A program made the translations under genes and the position numbers. Shown piece by piece: positions 1 to 12,200 of a stretch of 64,000 bases of DNA. This DNA is from Pseudeuparius sepicola (taxonomy: Eukaryota > Arthropoda > Insecta > Coleoptera > Anthribidae), in NCBI GenBank assembly GCA_963920635.1, contig OY987301.1, positions 53,202,560 to 53,266,559 of the forward strand, written 5' to 3'. The stretch's first letter is position 1. Each line of letters begins with the position of its first letter. The notes under the pieces were generated by a model, which saw only the letters and a program-made list of their open reading frames with translations, was not told the DNA's origin and did not search any database.

Positions 1-1319
1 AATTTTTTTCGGATCAGTCAACCTTTTTGAAAATTGAAAAAGTGCGCTGGCCAGGCACTTAGAAATTTTTTAGAAAAATTTTCAGGGCGGAATCGGGTTT
101 TAGGACTCAATTTACGTCGCATAGGAATTTTCTTTTCGGAGCATGTCAACATTTTTAAAAATCGAAAAAGTGCGCTGGCCAGGCACTAAGAAATTTTTTA
201 GAAAAATTTTGAGGGCGGAATTGTGTTGTAGAACTCAATTTACGTCGCATAGGAATTTTCTTTTCGGAGCATGTCAACATTTGTGAAAATTGAAAAAGTG
301 CGCTGGCCAGGCACTTAAAATTTTGTTGACGGCGGAATCGTGTTGTAAAACTCAATTTACGTCGCATAGTTTTTTTTTCGGAGCATGTCAACGTTTTTGA
401 AATTTGAAAAAGTGCGCTGGCCAGGCACTTAGAAATTTTTTAGAAAAATTTTGAGGGCGGAATCGGGTTTTAGGACTCAATTTACGTCGCATAGGGATTT
501 TCTTTTCGGAGCATGTCAACATTTTTAAAAATCGAAAAAGTGCGCTGGCCAGGCACTAAGAAATTTTTTAGAAAAATTTTGAGGGCGGAATTGTGTTGTA
601 GAACTCAATTTACGTCGCATAGGAATTTTCTTTTCGGAGCATGTCAACGTTTTTGAAAATTGAAAAAGTCCGCTGGCCAGTCACTTAGAAATTTTTTATA
701 AAAATTTTGAGGTCCGAATCGTGTGGTTGAACTCAATTTACGTCGAATAGGAATTTTTTTCGGATCAGTCAACCTTTTTGAAAATTGAAAAAGTGCGCTG
801 GCCAGGCACTTAGAAATTTTTTAGAAAAATTTTCAGGGCGGAATCGGGTTTTAGGACTCAATTTACGTCGCATAGGAATTTTCTTTTCGGAGCATGTCAA
901 CATTTTTAAAAATCGAAAAAGTGCGCTGGCCAGGCACTAAGAAATTTTTTAGAAAAATTTTGAGGGCGGAATTGTGTTGTAGAACTCAATTTACGTCGCA
1001 TAGGAATTTTCTTTTCGGAGCATGTCAACATTTGTGAAAATTGAAAAAGTGCGCTGGCCAGGCACTTAAAATTTTGTTGACGGCGGAATCGTGTTGTAAA
1101 ACTCAATTTACGTCGCATAGTTTTTTTTTCGGAGCATGTCAACGTTTTTGAAATTTGAAAAAGTGCGCTGGCCAGGCACTTAGAAATTTTTTAGAAAAAT
1201 TTTGAGGGCGGAATTGTGTTGAAGCACTCAATTTACGTCGCATAGTATTTTTTTTTCGGAGCATGTCAACGTTTTTGAAAATTGAAAAAGTGCGCTGGCC
1301 AGGCACTTAGAAATTTTTT

Positions 1320-2950
1320 AGAAAAGTTTTGAGGGCGGAATCGTGTTGTAGAACTCAATTTACGTCGCATAGGAATTTTTTATTCGGAGCATGTCAACAT
1401 TTTTGAAAATTGAAAAAGTGCGCTGGCCAGGCACTTAGAATTTTTTTACAAACATTTTGAGGGCGGAATTGTGTTGTAGAACTCAATTTACGTCGCATAG
1501 GAATTTTCTTTTCGGAGCATGTCAACATTTGTGAAAATTGAAAAAGTGCGCTGGCCAGGCACTTAAAATTTTTTTGACGGCGGAATCGTGTTGTAAAACT
1601 CAATTTACGTCGCATAGTTTTTTTTTCGGAGCATGTCAACGTTTTTGAAATTTGAAAAAGTGCGCTGGCCAGGCACTTAGAAATTTTTTAGAAAAATTTT
1701 GAGGGCGGAATTGTGTTGAAGCACTCAATTTATGTCGCATAGTATTTTTTTTTTCGGAGCATGTCAACGTTTTTGAAAATTGAAAAAGTGCGCTGGCCAG
1801 GCACTTAGAAATTTTTTAGAAAAGTTTTGAGGGCGGAATCGTGTTGTAGGACTCAATTTACGTCGCATAGGAATTTTCTTTTCGGAGCATGTCAAAATTT
1901 TTGAAAATTGAAAAAGTGCGCTGGCCAGGCACTTAGAAATTGTATAGAAAAATTTTGATGGCGGAATCGTGTTGTAGAACTCAATTAACGTCGCATAGGA
2001 ATTTCTTTTCGGAGCATGTCAACATTTTTGAAAATTGAAAAAGTGCGCTGGCCAGGCAATTAGAAATTTTTTAGAAAAATTTTGAGGGCCGAATCGTGTG
2101 GTTGAACTCAATTTACGTCGCATAGGAATTTTTTTCGGATCAGTCAACCTTTTTGAAAATTGAAAAAGTGCGCTGGCCAGGCACTTAGAAATTTTTTAGA
2201 AAAATTTTCAGGGCGGAATCGGGTTTTAGGACTCAATTTACGTCGCATAGGAATTTTCTTTTCGGAGCATGTCAACATTTTTAAAAATCGAAAAAGTGCG
2301 CTGGCCAGGCACTAAGAAATTTTTTAGAAAAATTTTGAGGGCGGAATTGTGTTGTAGAACTCAATTTACGTCGCATAGGAATTTTCTTTTCGGAGCATGT
2401 CAACATTTGTGAAAATTGAAAAAGTGCGCTGGCCAGGCACTTAAAATTTTGTTGACGGCGGAATCGTGTTGTAAAACTCAATTTACGTCGCATAGTTTTT
2501 TTTTCGGAGCATGTCAACGTTTTTGAAATTTGAAAAAGTGCGCTGGCCAGGCACTTAGAAATTTTTTAGAAAAATTTTGAGGGCGGAATTGTGTTGAAGC
2601 ACTCAATTTATGTCCCATAGTATTTTTTTTTTCGGAGCATGTCAACGTTTTTGAAAATTGAAAAAGTGCGCTGGCCAGGCACTTAGAAATTTTTTAGAAA
2701 AGTTTTGAGGGCGGAATCGTGTTGTAGGACTCAATTTACGTCGCATAGGAATTTTCTTTTCGGAGCATGTCAAAATTTTTGAAAATTGAAAAAGTGCGCT
2801 GGCCAGGCACTTAGAAATTGTATAGAAAAATTTTGATGGCGGAATCGTGTTGTAGAACTCAATTAACGTCGCATAGGAATTTCTTTTCGGAGCATGTCAA
2901 CATTTTTGAAAATTGAAAAAGTGCGCTGGCCAGGCAATTAGAAATTTTTT
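1320..2950. repeat. HOR unit A, copy 1 (13 monomers, 1,631 bp)
   Basis: The 13 monomers from 1419 to 3049 have spacings 128, 114, 128, 128, 127, 125, 128, 128, 114, 128, 128, 127, 128, summing to 1,631. The same order recurs at +1,631. Rare features shared at this offset include ATTTTTTTACAAACATTTTG (1441 and 3072) and a TTTATGTCGCATAG stretch (about 1730 and 3361). Confidence 0.85.
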
Positions 2951-4580
2951 AGAAAAGTTTTGAGGGCGGAATCGTGTTGTAGAACTCAATTTACGTCGCA
3001 TAGGAATTTTTTATTCGGAGCATGTCAACATTTTTGAAAATTGAAAAAGTGCGCTGGCCAGGCACTTAGAATTTTTTTACAAACATTTTGAGGGCGGAAT
3101 TGTGTTGTAGAACTCAATTTACGTCGCATAGGAATTTTCTTTTCGGAGCATGTCAACATTTGTGAAAATTGAAAAAGTGCGCTGGCCAGGCACTTAAAAT
3201 TTTTTTGACGGCGGAATCGTGTTGTAAAACTCAATTTACGTCGCATAGTTTTTTTTTCGGAGCATGTCAACGTTTTTGAAATTTGAAAAAGTGCGCTGGC
3301 CAGGCACTTAGAAATTTTTTAGAAAAATTTTGAGGGCGGAATTGTGTTGAAGCACTCAATTTATGTCGCATAGTATTTTTTTTTTCGGAGCATGTCAACG
3401 TTTTTGAAAATTGAAAAAGTGCGCTGGCCAGGCACTTAGAAATTTTTTAGAAAAGTTTTGAGGGCGGAATCGTGTTGTAGGACTCAATTTACGTCGCATA
3501 GGAATTTTCTTTTCGGAGCATGTCAAAATTTTTGAAAATTGAAAAAGTGCGCTGGCCAGGCACTTAGAAATTGTATAGAAAAATTTTGATGGCGGAATCG
3601 TGTTGTAGAACTCAATTAACGTCGCATAGGAATTTCTTTTCGGAGCATGTCAACATTTTTGAAAATTGAAAAAGTGCGCTGGCCAGGCAATTAGAAATTT
3701 TTTAGAAAAATTTTGAGGGCCGAATCGTGTGGTTGAACTCAATTTACGTCGCATAGGAATTTTTTTCGGATCAGTCAACCTTTTTGAAAATTGAAAAAGT
3801 GCGCTGGCCAGGCACTTAGAAATTTTTTAGAAAAATTTTCAGGGCGGAATCGGGTTTTAGGACTCAATTTACGTCGCATAGGAATTTTCTTTTCGGAGCA
3901 TGTCAACATTTTTAAAAATCGAAAAAGTGCGCTGGCCAGGCACTAAGAAATTTTTTAGAAAAATTTTGAGGGCGGAATTGTGTTGTAGAACTCAATTTAC
4001 GTCGCATAGGAATTTTCTTTTCGGAGCATGTCAACATTTGTGAAAATTGAAAAAGTGCGCTGGCCAGGCACTTAAAATTTTGTTGACGGCGGAATCGTGT
4101 TGTAAAACTCAATTTACGTCGCATAGTTTTTTTTTCGGAGCATGTCAACGTTTTTGAAATTTGAAAAAGTGCGCTGGCCAGGCACTTAGAAATTTTTTAG
4201 AAAAATTTTGAGGGCGGAATTGTGTTGAAGCACTCAATTTATGTCCCATAGTATTTTTTTTTTCGGAGCATGTCAACGTTTTTGAAAATTGAAAAAGTGC
4301 GCTGGCCAGGCACTTAGAAATTTTTTAGAAAAGTTTTGAGGGCGGAATCGTGTTGTAGGACTCAATTTACGTCGCATAGGAATTTTCTTTTCGGAGCATG
4401 TCAAAATTTTTGAAAATTGAAAAAGTGCGCTGGCCAGGCACTTAGAAATTGTATAGAAAAATTTTGATGGCGGAATCGTGTTGTAGAACTCAATTAACGT
4501 CGCATAGGAATTTCTTTTCGGAGCATGTCAACATTTTTGAAAATTGAAAAAGTGCGCTGGCCAGGCAATTAGAAATTTTT
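2951..4580. repeat. HOR unit A, copy 2 (13 monomers)
   Basis: This is the second unit at +1,631 from the first. The match ends near 4,575, where the sequence continues with GAGGGCCGAATCGTG rather than the GAGGGCGGAATCGTG expected at a unit start. Beyond this point the array resumes in a different phase, aligning to earlier sequence at offsets of 878 and 3,884. Confidence 0.8.
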
Positions 4581-4603
4581 TAGAAAAATTTTGAGGGCCG
4601 AAT

Positions 4604-6014
4604 CGTGTGGTTGAACTCAATTTACGTCGCATAGGAATTTTTTTCGGATCAGTCAACCTTTTTGAAAATTGAAAAAGTGCGCTGGCCAGGCACTTAGAAA
4701 TTTTTTAGAAAAATTTTCAGGGCGGAATCGGGTTTTAGGACTCAATTTACGTCGCATAGGAATTTTCTTTTCGGAGCATGTCAACATTTTTAAAAATCGA
4801 AAAAGTGCGCTGGCCAGGCACTAAGAAATTTTTTAGAAAAATTTTGAGGGCGGAATTGTGTTGTAGAACTCAATTTACGTCGCATAGGAATTTTCTTTTC
4901 GGAGCATGTCAACATTTGTGAAAATTGAAAAAGTGCGCTGGCCAGGCACTTAAAATTTTGTTGACGGCGGAATCGTGTTGTAAAACTCAATTTACGTCGC
5001 ATAGTTTTTTTTTCGGAGCATGTCAACGTTTTTGAAATTTGAAAAAGTGCGCTGGCCAGGCACTTAGAAATTTTTTAGAAAAATTTTGAGGGCGGAATTG
5101 TGTTGAAGCACTCAATTTACGTCGCATAGTATTTTTTTTTCGGAGCATGTCAACGTTTTTGAAAATTGAAAAAGTGCGCTGGCCAGGCACTTAGAAATTT
5201 TTTAGAAAAGTTTTGAGGGCGGAATCGTGTTGTAGAACTCAATTTACGTCGCATAGGAATTTTTTATTCGGAGCATGTCAACATTTTTGAAAATTGAAAA
5301 AGTGCGCTGGCCAGGCACTTAGAATTTTTTTACAAACATTTTGAGGGCGGAATTGTGTTGTAGAACTCAATTTACGTCGCATAGGAATTTTCTTTTCGGA
5401 GCATGTCAACATTTGTGAAAATTGAAAAAGTGCGCTGGCCAGGCACTTAAAATTTTTTTGACGGCGGAATCGTGTTGTAAAACTCAATTTACGTCGCATA
5501 GTTTTTTTTTCGGAGCATGTCAACGTTTTTGAAATTTGAAAAAGTGCGCTGGCCAGGCACTTAGAAATTTTTTAGAAAAATTTTGAGGGCGGAATTGTGT
5601 TGAAGCACTCAATTTATGTCGCATAGTATTTTTTTTTTCGGAGCATGTCAACGTTTTTGAAAATTGAAAAAGTGCGCTGGCCAGGCACTTAGAAATTTTT
5701 TAGAAAAGTTTTGAGGGCGGAATCGTGTTGTAGGACTCAATTTACGTCGCATAGGAATTTTCTTTTCGGAGCATGTCAAAATTTTTGAAAATTGAAAAAG
5801 TGCGCTGGCCAGGCACTTAGAAATTGTATAGAAAAATTTTGATGGCGGAATCGTGTTGTAGAACTCAATTAACGTCGCATAGGAATTTCTTTTCGGAGCA
5901 TGTCAACATTTTTGAAAATTGAAAAAGTGCGCTGGCCAGGCAATTAGAAATTTTTTAGAAAAATTTTGAGGGCCGAATCGTGTGGTTGAACTCAATTTAC
6001 GTCGCATAGGAATT
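4604..6014. repeat. Segmental copy of ~720-2,130 (offset 3,884)
   Basis: About 1.4 kb follows the same subtype order as ~720-2,130, at a constant offset of 3,884 bp (matched anchors at 906/4790 and 1394/5278). The match ends where this copy has TCGGAGCATTTC and the earlier one has TCGGATCAGTC. Confidence 0.75.
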
Positions 6015-9000
6015 TTTTTTCGGAGCATTTCAACGTTTTTGAAAATTGAAAAAGTGCGCTGGCCAGGCACTTAGAAATTTTTTAGAAAAGTTTTGAGGGC
6101 GGAATCGTGTTGTAGGACTCAATTTACGTCGCATAGGAATTTTCTTTTCGGAGCATGTCAAAATTTTTGAAAATTGAAAAAGTGCGCTGGACAGGCACTT
6201 AGAAATTGTATAGAAAAATTTTGATGGCGGAATCGTGTTGTAGAACTCAATTTACGTCGCATAGGAATTTCTTTTCGGAGCATGTCAACATTTGTGAAAA
6301 TTGAAAAAGTGCGCTGGCCAGGCACTTAAAATTTTTTTGACGGCGGAATCGTGTTGTAAAACTCAATTTACGTCGCATAGTTTTTTTTTCGGAGCATGTC
6401 AAAGTTTTTGAAATTTGAAAAAGTGCGCTGGCCAGGCAATTAGAAATTTTTTAGAAAAATTTTGAGGGCCGAATCGTGTGGTTGAATTCAATTTACGTCG
6501 CATAGGAATTTTTTTTCGGAGCATTTCAACGTTTTTGAAAATTGAAAAAGTGCGCTGGCCAGGCAATTAGAAATTTTTTAGAAAAGTTTTGAGGGCGGAA
6601 TCGTGTTGTAGGACTCAATTTACGTCGCATAGGAATTTTCTTTTCTTAGCATGTCAAAATTTTTGAAAATTGAAAAAGTGCGCTGGCCAGGCACTTAGAA
6701 ATTGTATAGAAAAATTTTGATGGCGGAATCGTGTTGTAGAACTCAATTTAAGTCGCATAGGAATTTCTTTTCGGAGCATGTCAACATTTTTGAAAATTGA
6801 AAAAGTGCGCTGGCCAGGCAATTAGAAATTTTTTAGAAAAATTTTGAGGGCGGAATCGTGTTGTAGAACTCAATTTACGTCGCATAGCAATTTTCTTTTC
6901 GGAGCATGTCAACGTTTTTGAAAATTGAAAAAGTGCGCTGGCCAGGCACTTAGAAATTGTATAGAAAAATTTTGATGGCGTAATCGTGTTGTAGAAATCA
7001 ATTAACGTCGCATAGGAATTTCTTTTCGGAGCATGTCAACATTTTTGAAAATTGAAAAAGGGCGCTGGCCAGGCAATTAGAAATTGTATAGAAAAATTTT
7101 GAGGGCCGAATCGTGTGGTTGAACTCAATTTACGTCGCATAGGAATTTTTTTCGGATCAGTCAACCTTTTTGAAAATTGAAAAAGTGCGCTGGCCAGGCA
7201 CATAGAAATTTTTTAGAAAAATTTTCAGGGCGGAATCGGGTTTTAGGACTCAATTTACGTCGCATAGGAATTTTCTTTTCGGAGCATGTCAACATTTTTA
7301 AAAATCGAAAAAGTGCGCTGGCCAGGCACTAAGAAATTTTTTAGAAAAATTTTGAGGGCGGAATTGTGTTGTAGAACTCAATTTACGTCGCATAGGAATT
7401 TTCTTTTCGGAGCATGTCAACGTTTTTGAAAATTGAAAAAGTCCGCTGGCCAGTCACTTAGAAATTTTTTATAAAAATTTTGAGGTCCGAATCGTGTGGT
7501 TGAACTCAATTTACGTCGCATAGGAATTTTTTTCGGATCAGTCAACCTTTTTGAAAATTGAAAAAGTGCGCTGGCCAGGCACTTAGAAATTTTTTAGAAA
7601 AATTTTCAGGGCGGAATCGGGTTTTAGGACTCAATTTACGTCGCATAGGAATTTTCTTTTCGGAGCATGTCAACATTTTTAAAAATCGAAAAAGTGCGCT
7701 GGCCAGGCACTAAGAAATTTTTTAGAAAAATTTTGAGGGCGGAATTGTGTTGTAGAACTCAATTTACGTCGCATAGGAATTTTCTATTCGGAGCATGTCA
7801 AAATTTTTGAAAATTGAAAAAGTGCGCTGGCCAGGCACTTAGAAATTGTATAGAAAAATTTTGATGGCTTAATCGTGTTGTAGAACTCAATTAACGTCGC
7901 ATAGGAATTTCTTTTCGGAGCATGTCAACATTTTTGAAAATTGAAAAAGTGCGCTGGCCAGGCAATTAGAAATTTTTTAGAAAAATTTTGAGGGCCGAAT
8001 CGTGTGGTTGAACTCAATTTACGTCGCATAGGAATTTTTTTTCGGAGCATTTCAACGTTTTTGAAAATTGAAAAAGTGCGCTGGCCAGGCACTTAGAAAT
8101 TTTTTAGAAAAGTTTTGAGGGCGGAATCGTGTTGTAGGACTCAATTTACGTCGCATAGGAATTTTCTTTTCGGAGCATGTCAAAATTTTTGAAAATTGAA
8201 AAAGTGCGCTGGCCAGGCACTTAGAAATTGTATAGAAAAATTTTGATGGCGGAATCGTGTTGTAGAACTCAATTAACGTCGCATAGGAATTTCTTTTCGG
8301 AGCATGTCAACATTTTTGAAAATTGAAAAAGTGCGCTGGCCAGGCAATTAGAAATTTTTTAGAAAAATTTTGAGGGCCGAATCGTGTGGTTGAACTCAAT
8401 TTACGTCGCATAGGAATTTTTTTTCGGAGCATTTCAACGTTTTTGAAAATTGAAAAAGTGCGCTGGCCAGGCACTTAGAAATTTTTTAGAAAAATTTTGA
8501 GGGCGGAATTGTGTTGAAGCACTCAATTTACGTCGCATAGTATTTTTTTTTCGGAGCATGTCAACGTTTTTGAAAATTGAAAAAGTGCGCTGGCCAGGCA
8601 CTTAGAAATTTTTTAGAAAAGTTTTGAGGGCGGAATCGTGTTGTAGGACTCAATTTACGTCGCATAGGAATTTTCTTTTCGGAGCATGTCAAAATTTTTG
8701 AAAATTGAAAAAGTGCGCTGGCCAGGCACTTAGAAATTGTATAGAAAAATTTTGATGTCGGAATCGTGTTGTAGAACTCAATTAACGTCGCATAGTTTTT
8801 TTTTCGGAGCATGTCAACGTTTTTGAAAATTGAAAAAGTGCGCTGGCCAGGCAATTAGAAATTTTTTAGAAAAATTTTGAGGGCCGAATCGTGTGGTTGA
8901 ACTCAATTTACGTCGCATAGGAATTTTTTTTCGGAGCATTTCAACGTTTTTGAAAATTGAAAAAGTGCGCTGGCCAGGCACTTAGAAATTTTTTAGAAAA

Positions 9001-9958
9001 GTTTTGAGGGCGGAATCGTGTTGTAGGACTCAATTTACGTCGCATAGGAATTTTCTTTTCGGAGCATGTCAAAATTTTTGAAAATTGAAAAAGTGCGCTG
9101 GCCAGGCACTTAGAAATTTTTTAGAAAAGTTTTGAGGGCGGAATCGTGTTGTAGGACTCAATTTACGTCGCATAGGAATTTTCTTTTCGGAGCATGTCAA
9201 AATTTTTGAAAATTGAAAAAGTGCGCTGGCCAGGCACTTAGAAATTGTATAGAAAAATTTTGATGGCGGAATCGTGTTGTAGAACTCAATTAACGTCGCA
9301 TAGGAATTTCTTTTCGGAGCATGTCAACATTTTTGAAAATTGAAAAAGTGCGCTGGCCAGGCAATTAGAAATTTTTTAGAAAAATTTTGAGGGCCGAATC
9401 GTGTGGTTGAACTCAATTTACGTCGCATAGGAATTTTTTTTCGGAGCATGTCAACGTTTTAGAAAATTGACAAAGTGCGCTGGCCAGGCACTTAGAATTT
9501 TTTTAGAAAAATTTTGACGGCGGAATCTGTTGTAAAACTCAATTTACGTCTCATAGTATTTTTTTTTCGGAGCATGTCAACGTTTTTAAAAATTGAAAAA
9601 GTGCGCTGGCCAGGCACTTAGAAATTTTTTAGAAAAGTTTTGAGGGCGGAATCGTGTTGTAGGACTCAATTTACGTCGCATAGGAATTTTCTTTTCTTAG
9701 CATGTCAAAATTTTTGAAAATTGAAAAAGTGCGCTGGCCAGGCACTTAGAAATTGTATAGAAAAATTTTGATGGCGGAATCGTGTTGTAGAACTCAATTT
9801 ACGTCGCATAGGAATTTCTTTTCGGAGCTTGTCAACATTTTTGAAAATTGAAAAAGTGCGCTGGCCAGGCAATTAGAAATTTTTTAGAAAAATTTTGAGG
9901 GCGGAATCGTGTTGTAGAACTCAATTTACGTCGCATAGCAATTTTCTTTTCGGAGCAT

Positions 9959-9985
9959 GTCAACGTTTTAGAAAAATTTTGACGG
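9959..9985. repeat. Dyad-less monomer, class X (example)
   Basis: CAACGTTTTAGAAAAATTTT joins the T-run after CAACG to the T-run of the AT inverted repeat, removing about 44 bp that includes the central dyad. Other copies lie near 15,362, 18,367, 27,103, 33,031, 34,895, 35,223, 35,690 and 36,030. The join lies within T-runs shared by both parents. Confidence 0.85.
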
Positions 9986-10680
9986 CGGAATCGTGTTGTA
10001 AAACTCAATTTACGTCGTATAGTATTTTTTTTTTCGGAGCATGTCAACGTATTTGAAAATTGACAAAGTGCGCTGGCCAGGCACTTAGAAATTGTATAGA
10101 AAAATTTTGATGGCGTAATCGTGTTGTAGAAATCAATTAACGTCGCATAGGAATTTCTTTTCGGAGCATGTCAACATTTTTGAAAATTGAAAAAGGGCGC
10201 TGGCCAGGCAATTAGAAATTGTATAGAAAAATTTTGACGGCGGAATCGTGTTGTAAAACTCAATTTACCTCGTATAGTATTTTTTTTCGGAGCATGTCAA
10301 CGTTTTTGAAAATTGACAAAGTGCGCTGGCCAGGCACTTATAATTTTTTTAGAAAAATTTTGATGGCGAAATCGTGTTGTAAAACTCAATTTACGTCGCA
10401 TAGTTTTTTTTTTCGAAGCATGTCAACGTTTTTGAAAATTGAAAAAGTGCGCTGGCTAGGCACTTATAATTTTTTGAGAAAAATTTTGACGGCGGAATCG
10501 TGTTGTAAAACTCAATTTACGTCGTAAAGTATTTTTTTTTTTCGGAGCATGTCAACGTTTTTGAAAATTGACAAAGTGCGCTGGCCAGGCACTTATAATT
10601 TTTTTAGAAAAATTTTGACGGCGAAATCGTGTTGTAAAACTCAATTTACGTCGCATAGTATTTTTTTTTTCGGAGCATGT

Positions 10681-10725
10681 CAACGTTTTTGAAAATCGTG
10701 TTGTAAAAACATTTTTGAAAATTGA
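10681..10725. repeat. Partial monomer, class W (example)
   Basis: TTTTTGAAAATCGTGTTG followed by TAAAAACATTTTTG compresses a monomer to a short remnant of about 30 bp before the next CATTTTTGAAAATTG. Further copies are near 21,251, 23,061 and 28,081, always within the B-type block. Confidence 0.82.
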
Positions 10726-12200
10726 AAAAGTGCGCTGGCCAGGCATTTAGAATTTTTTTAGAAAAATTTTGAGAGCGGAATCGTGTTGTAGAACTCAATT
10801 TACGTCGCATAGCAATTTTCTTTTCGGAGCATGTCAACGTTTTTGAAAATTGAAAAAGTGCGCTGGCTAGGCACTTAGAATTTTTTTAGAAAAATTTTGA
10901 GGCGGAATCGTGTTGTAAAACTCAATTTACGTCGCATAGCAATTTTCCTTTCGGAGCATGTCAACGTTTTTAAAAATTGAAAAAGTGCGCGGGCCAGGCA
11001 CTTAGAATTTTTTTAGAAAAATTTTGACGGCGGAATCTGTTGTAAAACTCAATTTACGTTTCATAGTATGTTTTTTCGGAGCATGTCAACGTTTTTAAAA
11101 ATTGAAAAAGTGCGCTGGCCAGGCATTTAGAAATTTTTTAGAAAAATTTTGAGAGCGGAATCGTGTTGTAGAACTCAATTTACGTCGCATAGCAATTTTC
11201 TTTTCGGAGCATGTCAACGTTTTTGAAAATTGAAAAAGTGCGCTGGCCAGGCACTTAGAAATTGTATAGAAAAATTTTGATGGCGTAATCGTGTTGTAGA
11301 AATCAATTAACGTCGCATAGGAATTTCTTTTCGGAGCATGTCAACATTTTTGAAAATTGAAAAAGGGCGCTGGCCAGGCAATTAGAAATTTTTTAGAAAA
11401 ATTTTGAGGGCCGAATCGTGTGGTTGAACTCAATTTACGTCGCATAGGAATTTTTTTCGGATCAGTCAACCTTTTTGAAAATTGAAAAAGTGCGCTGGCC
11501 AGGCACATAGAAATTTTTTAGAAAAATTTTCAGGGCGGAATCGGGTTTTAGGACTCAATTTACGTCGCATAGGAATTTTCTTTTCGGAGCATGTCAACAT
11601 TTTTAAAAATCGAAAAAGTGCGCTGGCCAGGCACTAAGAAATTTTTTAGAAAAATTTTGAGGGCGGAATTGTGTTGTAGAACTCAATTTACGTCGCATAG
11701 GAATTTTCTTTTCGGAGCATGTCAACGTTTTTGAAAATTGAAAAAGTCCGCTGGCCAGTCACTTAGAAATTTTTTATAAAAATTTTGAGGTCCGAATCGT
11801 GTGGTTGAACTCAATTTACGTCGCATAGGAATTTTTTTCGGATCAGTCAACCTTTTTGAAAATTGAAAAAGTGCGCTGGCCAGGCACTTAGAAATTTTTT
11901 AGAAAAATTTTCAGGGCGGAATCGGGTTTTAGGACTCAATTTACGTCGCATAGGAATTTTCTTTTCGGAGCATGTCAACATTTTTAAAAATCGAAAAAGT
12001 GCGCTGGCCAGGCACTAAGAAATTTTTTAGAAAAATTTTGAGGGCGGAATTGTGTTGTAGAACTCAATTTACGTCGCATAGGAATTTTCTTTTCGGAGCA
12101 TGTCAACATTTGTGAAAATTGAAAAAGTGCGCTGGCCAGGCACTTAAAATTTTTTTGACGGCGGAATCGTGTGGTAAAACTCAATTTACGTCGCATAGTT

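Larger units (their letters stand above)
1..9830. repeat. Domain A: type-A satellite subtypes with 13-mer HOR
   Basis: No gene is present. This stretch mixes recurrent subtypes: a GGATCAGTCAACC form (about 125 bp, lacking the usual GGAGCATG), a GCATTTCAACG form, an AATTGTATAG form, a form with ACAAACATTTTG, and a 114-bp form in which CACTTAAAATTT runs directly into TTGACGGCGG. Subtype order repeats, which defines the HORs listed separately. The boundary with the next domain is a gradual change in subtype, so its position is approximate. Confidence 0.8.
9831..12200. repeat. Domain B1: B-type monomers
   Basis: No gene is present. New subtypes appear: CACTTATAATTTTTT, GACAAAGTGCG, GGCTAGGCAC, CGCGGGCCAGG, GCAATTTTCC, plus two kinds of dyad-less partial monomer (near 9,965 and 10,690). 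The same suite recurs at ~20,280-24,640 and ~27,110-29,670. From 10,461 onward it matches ~22,837 onward at offset 12,376 until about 11,300, where the later copy carries one extra monomer. Confidence 0.75.

Noticed and set aside
155..391. Minus-strand open frames of 63-97 codons (here and e.g. 906-1142, 8561-8854, 40177-40434, 61347-61604) giving K/R-rich peptides with recurring MTCSEKK and MRRKLS motifs
   Set aside because: They are translations of the satellite. The same peptide pieces recur with each monomer, the frames break because 128 is not a multiple of three, and there is no gene context or codon-level conservation to suggest selection.
1370..1390. Minus-strand AATAAA poly(A) signal within TTTTTTATTCGG monomers
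   Set aside because: Chance hexamer within the variable T-tract; no transcript or gene evidence.
10336..10352. TATAAT/TATA-like sequence in CACTTATAATTTTTT monomers
   Set aside because: A single-base subtype (TTAGAA to TTATAA) in AT-rich repeat sequence, with no gene downstream.
10219..10527. Plus-strand open frame of 102 codons (and similar at 20101-20370, 20864-21097, 27692-27925)
   Set aside because: Open only because B-type monomers happen to lack stops in that phase. The peptide is a tandem translation of two to three monomers.
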